Shown one piece after another: positions 44,585 to 53,962 of a stretch of DNA of 53,962 nt. Numbering within the stretch: the first letter of the stretch is position 1; each line of letters begins with the position of its first letter. Source of the stretch: Apophysomyces variabilis (Eukaryota; Mucoromycota; Mucoromycetes; Mucorales; Mucoraceae); NCBI GenBank assembly GCA_002749535.1, contig MZZL01000010.1, positions 1 to 53,962 on the forward strand, given 5' to 3'. Below the pieces are notes generated by a model, which was not told the DNA's origin, did no database searches, and saw nothing but the letters and a program-made list of their open reading frames with translations. A program made the translations under genes and the position numbers.

Positions 44585-47471
44585 ATGCAAGAGGCAAGCG
44601 ATTCCAAAGGGGAGTCATCGTCTTCCAACCCTCTTCATATCCATGCCAAGCCCGAGAACTCTGAGACAGCGCCTCTTCTCATATCGGAAGATGGTAGTTC
44701 TAACCCAAGGCTTAAGCGGAAAGACAAATTCCCAGCTTGGCGAGGTGTCACCAGTTCGGCATATGGAACAACTCCTCCGCCAGAAGGAAGACACCGATCA
44801 GATCCGCATGTTCCACTCTGGTCAGAGCATAGCAGGCTACGAATATGCCTTGCATTTGTTCTTCTGATTGCTTTTTCACTTATCATGACCGTCGTGCTAA
44901 TACTCATGGCGCCCGGCTTTGCGCAGCGATCATTAGAAGATGGTGTCAACTTTGAATTCCTAGAGACATCTATACTTAACGTTTCCAGCCAAGACGGAAA
45001 CAAGAGTGTCATTACCATGCATGTCGTTGGCAATATTATCCTACAAGATATCACCTATAGTCTCAGCCAGAAGGCTTCATGGCTATTTGGCCGTATCAGC
45101 ATGCAAAGCACAGACTTGCAAGTATTTTATTCTCCAGCATTAGAGATATTCCAGCCGCAATTATCACGACGTGCCATGGGCACAATCTCATTGCCAGTTC
45201 TCTCGCTGCAGCAAGATAGCAACATTAGCAAATTTGACTTTGTTACACAGTTCGTCATTGAAGCAGAGGACGTCTTGATTGATTTTTGTAAAGATGCTGT
45301 TGCCTTGAAAACGGTCAGTTGGCAGATAGCAGGGGAAGTTACACTACAAATAGGATGGCTCCCTGTCCAAGGACATCTACAACTGAACAAGGCTGTCGAT
45401 TTGGAAGGTAAACTACGTTTCTAAATATTTGCAAATCCAATGTTACACTCATGGATGCCACAGAATACTGACTGGTAGCCTTTAGGTATGGATGGGTTAC
45501 AATATACGGAAATGCAATCCATCGCTTTTCCTGGAGCTCATGTGCTAGGAGGCATAGCACTTCGCGGAATCGTGGGAATCTATAACCCTTCAAGCACTCT
45601 CAGCTTCAATCTTGGCGACGTTGATTTCGGAATATATCTGCCCATGCAAGAAGGTGCCCAGAAGGATGTAATAATTGCAGTCGTCCGAGCAAACGATGTC
45701 AAACTTCTTGGTAAACAAATGAACAAGTTTACCATAACCGGACGCTCCATTCCATTGGACGATAATGATGTTAACGGAAAATTACTGATGGAACAATTCT
45801 TGTCCTCATACCTGCATGGCAATATTTCCACCGTTCTTGTGCGAGGAAGCGCTTTTGGACCAGATGAGCGTAACAATAGTGACAACGCGTTTTCCTCAAC
45901 ACCAATATGGTTGCGGAAAGCACTCCAATCAGTCACATTGAGTGTTCCCTTTCCTGGAACAACACAAACAGACCTTATCCGCTCGCTTGAACTTTCGAAC
46001 ATCAAAATCGATTTTAGCCAACAAGGTGACGCGCTAATATCTAGTGATATTGACGCATGGTTTAGAAAACCGGACGAGATGCAGTTTTCCATGAATGTGA
46101 CAGAGATCAGTCCCATTGTCTATCTATATCTTGAATCCGATTCGAAAAGACCATTTGGTCGTGTTTACCCTGATGGCCCGTGCAAAGCATATACTTTCGA
46201 AGACGATGATGGTCTGCCCAAGGGGACTGCCAGGATCAAGTCACGACTTAACAAGGCACCATTTTCCGTATTGGACGAGGATGATTTTCAAAAGTTTATA
46301 TTTGCAGTATTCAACAAACAGCATAGCAAGGTGTTTATACAAGGTTCTGCTGATGCCAAAGTAGATAGTGCGTTTGGACTTCTAATGGTGCGAGGTCTGA
46401 ACTTCAAGGGCGAAATTGAGACCCAAGGTACTTGAGAGAACGAATACAGGGCCCATAAGAAAATATTACATAGCGGATCCAGTGTTGTTTCGATTAAATG
46501 GGGCCTATGAATCGTTTAAATTTTTTGCATATATTCCGTTGTATCAATTAACAAACCTTCTTATGAAAAGGTATGAAGGGTATGAAAGATCCTCCGCCAA
46601 AGGTGACTTCAATGTCGATTGTCAAAGGATATCCCAACGCTATCGAAGCTGTTTCCACCATTGTGATAAAGAATCCTTCAGATATTGATGTGAACCTCGG
46701 GCCAATCAATCTGACGCTCATATATCAACGTCAGAATATAGGCATGGTCAACATCCAAGAATTGCTGTTAAATCCCCGTGCTGCCAATGAGATGACAGCG
46801 ACTGTTTGGCTACATCGTTCTGGGAAAGCACAGTCTGACCAGCAGAGCATGGTAGACTTTGTGGGAAAGTATATCTCAGGTAAGAAACGTTAAATATTTT
46901 CCGCGACTGACTCTGATACGCAGGTGGAAACGACATGAAGCTAACAATATCTGGAAATCATTCACATGCCACCCCGTCGAAATTACTGCAACCTCTCGTT
47001 AGGAATTTTGAATTTATTGTCCGTCCGCCACCGTTTATTGCGGAACCACTATTGAAAGACATGCAAATCAACGTTCTCTCCTCTACAGCTGTATTATGGC
47101 TTCGTAACCCTTTTCCGGATATCTTAATGCAGATAGTGCAGCTGAACGCCTCTGCTACGTACGAGTCTCAAGAAATCGGCACTAGCTATGCTAATTTCAC
47201 CGACAAAGCCGAAGGATGGAAAGGCTCGCTCGTGCTACCTCCACTGTTCTGCGGTAGTGACTCCACCAATTGTACTGGAACGGTGGTTGAATCACCGAAA
47301 CTACCAGTCATGACCAAGAAACTTGGTTTTGAGGCGATTAGAAAAGCTTTAGGTGGATCAATTGAAGTAGCGGTCAGCAGTACCGTCACCGTCATGGTGG
47401 ATAATTTTGTTTTGGAGAATCTGGTCTATCAGCGCGATAATCTCACAGCCAAAGTCAGGAAGGGATTTTGA
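44585..47471 (+). CDS. TAG1: Tag1-like vacuolar membrane protein (DUF3712), 873 aa
   Basis: Type II, single-pass membrane protein resembling yeast Tag1 (YLR173W), a vacuolar protein implicated in ending starvation-induced autophagy. Exons are 44585-45407, 45486-46427, 46571-46879 and 46924-47471, giving 874 codons. A cytosolic, Ser/Pro-rich N-terminus holds an ETAPLL acidic dileucine, a typical vacuolar sorting signal. The membrane anchor is at residues about 88-112 (LAFVLLIAFSLIMTVVLILM). A long luminal beta-rich region follows, with repeated NPS/NP motifs and several N-glycosylation sequons (NVS, NIS, NVT, NCT, NLT), as in the LEA-like repeats of this family. FTITGRSIPLDDNDV and PPPFIAEPLLKDMQINVLSS are recognisable family-type stretches. 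It converges on the Fanzor locus. Confidence 0.82.
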
Positions 47472-48025
47472 AACAGTTACTGCTGTATCAAGTGCAGCTT
47501 AGTGGTACTTAGTGCATGCGAAGATAGGCAGCTGCGCGATACATCAGAATTAAGTAGTTTCAAAGCCTTCTATTGCTTCTACATGGTTGACTATGGTGCA
47601 GGATATGGTCCATCTTAAAAGCAAAATAAATCGATTTATTGCGCATCTTGAATATTTGATCTTCCAACTTTTATGCATTTCAACAGACATAGCCCATAGA
47701 ATAGTAGATAATATTTTATTATCGGCAAATATCCTAACTTTTGTTCAATAAATGAACAGGTTCTTTAGCTCATATTTTCCTTTTTTTTATCCTTGAGTCG
47801 GCAGCTTTATCAGTGGTTAACCGAATTGATTATCACCCTACACTTAAGTCTCTATAAACAAGCAGCTTACAATCCATTACGATTACTCTGCATCTCCGTT
47901 GGTTATGAAGAAACCATCGATAATCCTGAATCTCTTGTAACTCTTTTTCACTGTTATTTTTACTGTAAGAGTATAACAAATTCCTATAATAGGCATTGTT
48001 GTGAGTCACACAATAAGACTGGATT
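47472..48025. other. Intergenic between TAG1 and the Fanzor locus
   Basis: AT-rich, no gene seen. It contains the word CTCTGCATCTCCGTT (near 47887), which recurs near 53526 on the far side of the Fanzor gene. Confidence 0.4.
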
Positions 48026-48222
48026 AAAAAAAAAGAAACCTGTTATATGTCCGTCATAGCGACGGATGCCGGCCTTCGCATCCTGTTTATAAAATAAGCA
48101 AATTACTTGTGCAGATAACTAACAGTAACACCTACCAATATGGTGGCTTTCTGAAGACGACTGTACGCACCTATAGTAAAGATATATTAGCTGTTAAAGC
48201 TGCCACACTTTAAATATGTCGG
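48026..48222 (-). ncRNA. Candidate Fanzor guide RNA (fRNA/omega RNA) region
   Basis: Directly 3' of the Fanzor stop codon, on the same strand, the sequence holds a cluster of stems. CCACCATATTGGTAGG forms a small hairpin. GGATGC-gaaggccg-GCATCC is a 6-bp stem. CCGTC-gctat-GACGG is a 5-bp stem sharing two bases with it. About 17 nt later comes a run of nine T (48034-48026 on the minus strand), which looks like a pol III terminator or a poly(T) boundary. In TnpB and Fanzor loci the guide scaffold typically lies at or just past the 3' end of the nuclease gene, so the position fits. The guide portion and exact ends cannot be read. Confidence 0.4.
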
Positions 48223-51200
48223 TTACCTTTGAACGGTGGTATCGGCAATATTGGATATTCCAGCGTCAAAATGGCTGGGATCAAATGGTGGCAACGTTAT
48301 CCTCTCTGCAGAAAAAAGGTTGCTGATCGCCGCTAGTCCGATGGCCACGGCGGCTTGAACGTCGCGATTTTGAGTCGTACGCCCTGCTTTAAAAGTAACA
48401 CACTTCGAGTTGACGCAGCGCGAGCTTCCATTCATAGTACGCCATTTAATTTCCTTGTAACGACGCCCTTTTGGGTGAATTATCTTCTGAAAACAGAATA
48501 CGCATGTTTGCGAGCTACGATGCTCATCTGTCATTGCCACTGGGGTGTACCTACGGTGTCTCGCCCGTAACCATTTGCCTTCACGCTTAGGATGGCCTTT
48601 CAATCTGGACCCAACACACGTCCCTTGGGTGCCAATCGCCATAACTGGTATTACCCTCCTTCCGCTATCATGTGGCCCCGCTTCCATCGCGATCTTTCTT
48701 CTCTCGTTTGCAGCCACTCTATCGTATATTCTCTCCTTGTAGAGATCTTGTATCACCTTTTCTTTGTGCCACCTGTTTGAATGGTAAAAATCCCTGAGCG
48801 TCTTTCTACAGCTCCGACCAATCTATAAATGTGTATGTTATCGATAGTTGTCCAAAAAAGACTAACGATTACCTTTTGACAACGAATAATATCTTGGACT
48901 GACATAGCTTTCTCCATCGAGGCTTCTTTCAATTGCTCTTCGGCTGCAAGAACCTCTGTATTCGACTGTGGCAATTATCACATAAGCACAACATATTTTA
49001 GTTGGCTTATTTACCTTCTTTCGTCGCTCCCGTTTCTTGCGGAATGTCCTTGCAAGTGTTGTTTCATCGAGCAATTTTGCCGTGATACGTATCGGCTTTG
49101 GTAGCTGGAGCATGTCAGTAGGAGAGACATCGATATCATCATCGTGATCATTGACGTTATTGACACCCAGCATCGAATATCGATTGTAAAGCTGTAAATG
49201 GAAATCTGCTCTTTGTCTCGTAATAGGCACTGTAGTCAACAGCACTTGCAAACCGTAATCAGTGCCACTGAACGTTAGTATATTGTTCTGATCTTCTAAA
49301 AGTGGCCCAAGATCTAATCGGCCTACGCCGTCTTCACAGCCGGGGCATCTCCCACTTTGGGGTCTGCACAGGCTATCCTCCTCCTCCTCCTCCTCCTCCT
49401 CGTCGTCGTCGTCGTTATCGTCGTTGTGCTTGTCCTTCTTTTTCTCCTTTTCTTTTTTGTATTTGGTATCTTCTTCATCACCATCTGCTTCCTCCATTTT
49501 CTCGTCTTCTTCTTCTTTGCTTTTTCTCTCTTTTCTGCCAGCAGGACTTTTACCTTTTTTCTTTTGATGCGCTTTCACCAACTGTACGATTCTGTATATT
49601 AATATACGCTTTTATGTTGATGCAAGTTTGTATTCAACGTTACCTGTTCCAACTTGTACTTCTTCCGTCTTGCATTTGCTAACCGATCGTGTACTTGATT
49701 CAAAGCCATTTGTTGGTTTGACCAGTTCAATTTTGCAGCTTTTAAAGCTTCATAGCTCAGTTTCTGCTGTTGATATGCTGCTTCCTTTTCAGTAACGTTT
49801 TCATGTTTGTCTGCCTTTCTTTTGTCCCTTATGCGCTTTTGACAAATAGCTTGATTTTCCTGATAGCTAGAGCGCAAACCTGCAACTAACTTCGTGGCTT
49901 CTTTCACAAGCTTGGTGTGTTGACATTTCAACGTTTCAAGAGTTTTTACATCCTTCTTTGTATCATCGAGAGTCTTTGCTAACTCAGGCGTGCTTTGTTG
50001 TTCGATGCTCGGCTCTTGGACGTAGGGTTCCTTTTTCCTATAATACTTCTTTCGTCTCGCCTCGTACCGTGATTCTATGGGTCTTCTTTGTTCACAAACG
50101 TTACCATCAATAATTGCTGTTTTCTGCGGAGTTACTGTGATGCGCCAGCGTGGTACCAACCCGCGCTCCTTGCATGTTTTTTCAATAGCCTCTACGTTGA
50201 AAAACGATCCAATCACTGTTCGCTTTTCTGCTATTGCTTCGTCTCTGTTTGTGAACACTGAGCCATCTGCCTTGTAAATATCAAGCTGGGCATAGCTTGA
50301 CCCAAACATTTCATACATGGCTACTGCATCTAGTGGTAGTGCGTGAACAGAAGCAGGGCTGATTGTGGGACATATCGAAGCAGTGAACTCTTGATATCCA
50401 ATCGAACAGAGCAAAGCGTTCGCCAATACTACGAAATTGAGACGCAGCGGTATACAAGGAGCAATTTGTCCCCTAATGACGTACGGCCTTAATGCGTTTG
50501 CGATATTCACCACGGTATCGATTTCTTGAGGAGAAAATGCATCGTCCGCATGAGAGGTAGCTAGCACATCTTCCACTGTTACATGGCCGCTGATCTTATC
50601 TGACTGTAGGAGGGCTTTGGTAATAGCTTGCAGGATACCGAGCTTTCGCCTGCTTGGCTCACTTGTCTCCTCCTTCTCCTCCTCCTCCAGTTCTTCTTCT
50701 ATTTGTTCGAACACACCGATGTGTGTTTCACCGAGGGATATCAAAATCTTCGCTTGCTGCTCCTATTTTGCCACGTAAGCATATATCCTAATCAATAATG
50801 AAGTTTACCTCTTCTTTTGTAACCGACGCTCGGTTGTTCATTTGCTCTACTTTTATTGATTTTGGGTTGGACCTGGACTCCGATCGCGCCAGCAATTGAT
50901 TTTCGAGCCGTTCGATCGCCTCAGCACACGTCGCCGCACGCGTGGCTAGCCTTACCAAGATATCATCTTCTTCTTCCTGCTCGATCTGCTTCTTCAAGTT
51001 TCGCAATTGCTTTTTCTCGTTTTTTAATTTCCTTTTGATAGCTTTTTTCCGATATTGGTACTTGATCACTTGTTGCTGCTCGATTTCTTTTTCTCTTGCT
51101 AGTTTTGCCTTCTCTCTGATTTCTCGTACTTTTTCTTCACGCCTTGGTGCAAGATTAACACGGAGTAGAACACGCAATAAGTGATTCATGCTTCTGTTGT

Positions 51201-52290
51201 AAAGAGATCCTGCCCACATATTCTTTAAATTCGTCGAAAATTGCTTCATGTAAAAATGCGACGTCCTGCAAAGACCATCGGGAATTACAGGCTGATTGTC
51301 AAGAGTTTGATCATGGAACTGCATCCATAAGTAGTGTTTTTCTTTGCTCACGTTTCCTTTTGTGCCAAAATATAACCCGTGCAGAAATTGGATATGGTTC
51401 TCATTGAACATGGAAAGTAGATCGTTGTTTCGCCTGCCTGGCATCTCGTCAAGAAACTGCGAAAGATTATCTGGCATTGGGGCTACAGGTACAAAATAGT
51501 CATCTACCAGCATACTTTCGTCACGTAATTTTTCTTTGGGTACAACTGTACGGATATCGAAGCCAGTTGATGTTTGGTCCAATTCAGCTTTCACTGAACC
51601 TGATGCTGGGTCTAGAGACAAGGAAACTGACACGTATTTCAACATGGTAGCACGTACAACAGTTGCCAAGTCGGACACATAATCCGTCATTTGCACGGAC
51701 GTCGACTCTACCGTGTGCATAAAAATCCTTTTCAGATTTTCGTCAAGATCCGGCCGCAGTACGGATTTCAAAGGAACTGTACATGTCCTGAAAAGGTTAT
51801 CCGAGTCTTCATCTTTCTTTTTGGGTCTGTTCTGCTTTCCTTCAGCTTTGACCACAGCCAAGACATCATCGAAGTTATCGACCGCGCATTGTCTCCAAAA
51901 TTCGCCTGTTTTATGGGACGACGAGAGTCTAGAACGTATCTGTTTCTCTATTGTCCCTTTAGGGACGCCCGCTTTTTTGTCTGCTTCCTCAAAACTTCCT
52001 CGAGGGATTCTGTCTGCTTTTTCAAGAGCTTGTCGCAAACGATCCATCCTTTTTTCTTGAGCCTTCAGTCTCTTTTCTTTTGTTTTGGCAGACTGTTTTC
52101 CTTTCTTTGTTTTTCTAGAATTTTTTGTCTCATTTTTCCACAGTTCGTTTGCTATAGTACTCTTCAACTTCTGTAAAAGTACTCCAAGCAAGGTATTTTT
52201 GGCTTGATCGTAGGATATCTGAGGCTCTGTTTGCCTTTTCCTTTTTCTTCTGGCGCTACCGCGTGGTGTAGGTAATTGTATTTCGTTCAT
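48223..52290 (-). CDS. Fanzor RNA-guided nuclease (eukaryotic TnpB homologue), 1286 aa
   Basis: Five exons, 50809-52290, 49644-50762, 49015-49581, 48873-48965 and 48223-48822, each a whole number of codons. Predicted OMEGA-type, RNA-guided RuvC nuclease. RuvC-I is LTFSGTDYGLQVLLTTVP, with Asp near residue 973. RITAKLLDETTLARTFRKKR is the bridging helix typical of fungal Fanzors. VIPVMAIGTQGTCVGSRLKG corresponds to the RuvC-II strand, where the usual Glu is absent. MTDEHRSSQTCVFC supplies the alternative Glu (near 1187) known for Fanzors, followed by the zinc ribbon CxxC...CxxxxC. RTTQNRDVQAAVAIG carries the RuvC-III Asp (near 1241). The N-terminus (SARRKRKRQ) looks like a nuclear signal. The approximately 960-residue region before RuvC-I, with coiled coils and an Asp/Glu run, is very long. 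No transposase gene is adjacent. Confidence 0.88.
49377..49415 (-). repeat. CTC/GTC trinucleotide repeat inside the Fanzor gene
   Basis: On the plus strand a run of CTC units passes into CGT units. On the coding strand it encodes consecutive Asp then Glu residues, within exon 3 just before RuvC-I. The run is likely length-variable between strains; it shifts no frame because its unit is three bases. Confidence 0.85.
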
Positions 52291-53962
52291 AAAAAATACA
52301 AGAAATGTTGGATCTAGTTCTCAAAAGTAGAACGGAAAGGTGATATGCGAATTGTTCTCTGAACTGTTGTCCAATTTTCACTTGACAGATTGGACTGCGA
52401 ACTTTTCTGATAAAAAAAAAACTGAAACTTTATCACTTTATTTATCGTGGCTAGCTCTCATGTAGTTGAAAAGGAGAAAGAAGATAACGAGAAAAATTCG
52501 ATTCGGACAACAGAGAAAAAATGGACAAGTCTTTATAACGGTTGGCAAAGAAGGGAAAGACCAAGGATACAAAGTATAAAGAACCTAGGTTATAGTGATT
52601 GCTATTGAGAAAGAAGCGGCAATACGAATAAAGAAAATCACAGGGAAGCAAGGGATAAAGGTTAAGCTGACTTGAATATTCATGATCGCACTCCCACTTT
52701 TATTCCTTACCTTTTACTACCTTTATATCCAACCAATCTTGGTTCATGGAAAAAGATGGAAAAGGTTCGCTTGCAACGTATCAGCGAAAGAAGAAAACAA
52801 AGTACGAGAGCAGAAAAGGCACACAAGTAAATGTCTTTGTGTCGGATACAGGCCGCATAATTGCTCCAGTTGGTTGGGTTGATTTAGCCTTGCATCAAAA
52901 GATCGATAAAAGCCGGGCACTTGCTGTACCCTTCCATCTCAAAATCAAAGACCTGCATGCTCCAGAAATCGCGTGGCCTCTGTTCGCAGTAACATCGTAC
53001 ATTGCAACAGAAATCTCATACAGTTGCGTAAACGCGCCTCCGTGTTTACATAAAGGTAATACATGGACAAATTGAGCGGTACTTCACATGTATAATCTTT
53101 TTGGATTGCCCCCATCAACGGTCGATGTAATTGTATTTTTTCTCATAGACTTGTGGGTGATATTTACTCTGCTGCCACATCTTCAAGTCTTTCCCATAAG
53201 AATGCCGATGTGAGTGTAATCTCAACGCTGTTTGAGTAAAGGAAAGACGGCAATCAACTTTTACGTACGAATCTCCCGTAAAATGTCCAAATTGCTAAGG
53301 TGTACCGTCGTTTTCTTTGGGATATCCTTGTATGGAAACCACTTCTTCAAGACTAAGTTTTGCCTCGATTACGATGTGACCATCTGCATACTGCTGATCG
53401 CTACGAGAGACCTACGGAAAATTCAGCGAGAAAATGCGTCCTACGGTTTAAATAAAGAATGAAATAGTAAGCACGTTATCATGAATTGCTTTCTGTTTCG
53501 ATTTATATTGCGCTTTTGTGTTAGAGCTCTGCATCTCCGTTTTCAAACTCAATGCATGCACCACAACTTCATGGTCCCGCATACAGTTTTGAATCGACTC
53601 CTATAATGCAGGCTCAATAGCATCAGCACTACTGCTTGCAACCGTTAGAGGGATATCTTCCTGCTGTTAGACTGTGGTACATGCTTCGGAAGCACTGCTG
53701 TTGAACGATAATATTTGGAACGTTCGATGTAGTGCTTCACTAGCCTTTTAGATATCTAGTTATCAAAAACTTTTAAGGAAAAAGGAAAGGAAAAGAAGTA
53801 CATTTACAATCTTTATATAAAGAACAGCCACTTTGGGGAAAACGTACCCGGTTCTTTGATATATCCCCGCCATTGCTACACTGTCTTATCTAAGTCAATA
53901 AAAACTTAACTTTAACTAGGAGATTTTCTCCAAGTTCAAAGAACCAAATACGGCCAGCTTCC
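52291..53962. other. 1.7 kb upstream of the Fanzor, no confident gene
   Basis: It holds the Fanzor promoter (minus strand) and one plus-strand frame at 52746-53075, listed separately. A short A9 run lies at about 52413-52421. The second copy of CTCTGCATCTCCGTT lies near 53526. No terminal inverted repeat matching the other side of the Fanzor was found. Confidence 0.4.
52746..53075 (+). CDS. Hypothetical protein, 109 codons, possibly one exon of a gene
   Basis: Unrecognised. It starts MEKDGKGSLATYQRKKKTKY and continues with GRIIAPVGWVDLALHQKIDK and PEIAWPLFAVTSYIATEI. The amino-acid use looks protein-like, with a basic start and hydrophobic middle, but there is no known motif. No convincing downstream exon was found; a second frame at 53232-53462 is not obviously linked. 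It could be a small gene, a fragment of a mobile element, or chance. Confidence 0.25.
   Translation: MEKDGKGSLATYQRKKKTKYESRKGTQVNVFVSDTGRIIAPVGWVDLALHQKIDKSRALAVPFHLKIKDLHAPEIAWPLFAVTSYIATEISYSCVNAPPCLHKGNTWTN

Noticed and set aside
49357..49602. Leucine/valine/phenylalanine-rich plus-strand frame resembling a membrane peptide
   Set aside because: It is produced by the CTC/GTC repeat and the antisense of the Lys/Glu-rich Fanzor exon, not a real protein.
47640..53000. Terminal inverted repeats around the Fanzor
   Set aside because: Short A/T-rich words near 47.8 and 52.4 kb looked similar but no convincing inverted pair longer than a few bases was found.
1..53962. CRISPR array, rRNA genes or prokaryotic operons
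   Set aside because: No regularly spaced direct repeats or rRNA-like sequence seen; introns throughout show nuclear eukaryotic DNA.

Overview
This is a eukaryotic nuclear window from an early-diverging fungus, most probably Mucoromycota (Mucorales). The reasons are compact genes with many 45-80 nt GT-AG introns, a fungal gene set (Elongin A, Spo7, Bud4, Tag1, DGAT1, SDHAF4), an animal-like Abraxas/BRISC subunit, and a Fanzor nuclease of the kind I associate with Mucorales. The assignment rests on gene content only; no rRNA or other marker is present.

Layout. 1-6.4 kb is transposon territory: an apparently intact autonomous Helitron (about 121-5377, minus strand, 1518-aa Rep/helicase) sits 3 bp from a related non-autonomous Helitron (about 5381-6356). 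7.0-19.6 kb holds cystathionine gamma-lyase (plus), a peroxisomal AidB/ACAD11-type acyl-CoA dehydrogenase (minus), a PHD-JmjC histone demethylase (plus), an unresolved stretch at 14.4-16.4 kb, an Abraxas-like MPN- protein (minus) and Elongin A (minus). 19.6-22.9 kb has only broken coding remnants. 22.9-29.6 kb carries two tandem oligopeptide transporters with the same exon architecture. 30.2-37.4 kb holds Spo7, acyl-CoA oxidase, DGAT1 and SDHAF4, a stretch rich in lipid and mitochondrial metabolism. 37.6-47.5 kb contains a Bud4/anillin-type PH protein, an unrecognised zinc-knuckle protein and a Tag1-like vacuolar protein. 48.0-52.3 kb is a large five-exon Fanzor (eukaryotic TnpB homologue, predicted RNA-guided nuclease), with a structured, oligo-T-ended segment just 3' of its stop that could be its guide RNA. 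The last 1.7 kb has no confident gene.

How the genes relate. Spo7 (regulatory subunit for the lipin phosphatase), DGAT1 (last step of triacylglycerol synthesis), acyl-CoA oxidase and the AKL-ended acyl-CoA dehydrogenase (peroxisomal oxidation) all touch storage-lipid turnover. Most other genes are unrelated housekeeping functions. Two mobile or mobile-derived systems, the Helitron pair and the Fanzor, lie at opposite ends of the window. Exon models were built by eye from splice sites and frame; for most genes (CYS3, JHD1, the Abraxas-like gene, ELA1, both OPTs, SPO7, DGAT1, BUD4, the zinc-knuckle gene, TAG1, Fanzor) the exon lengths add up to a whole number of codons.
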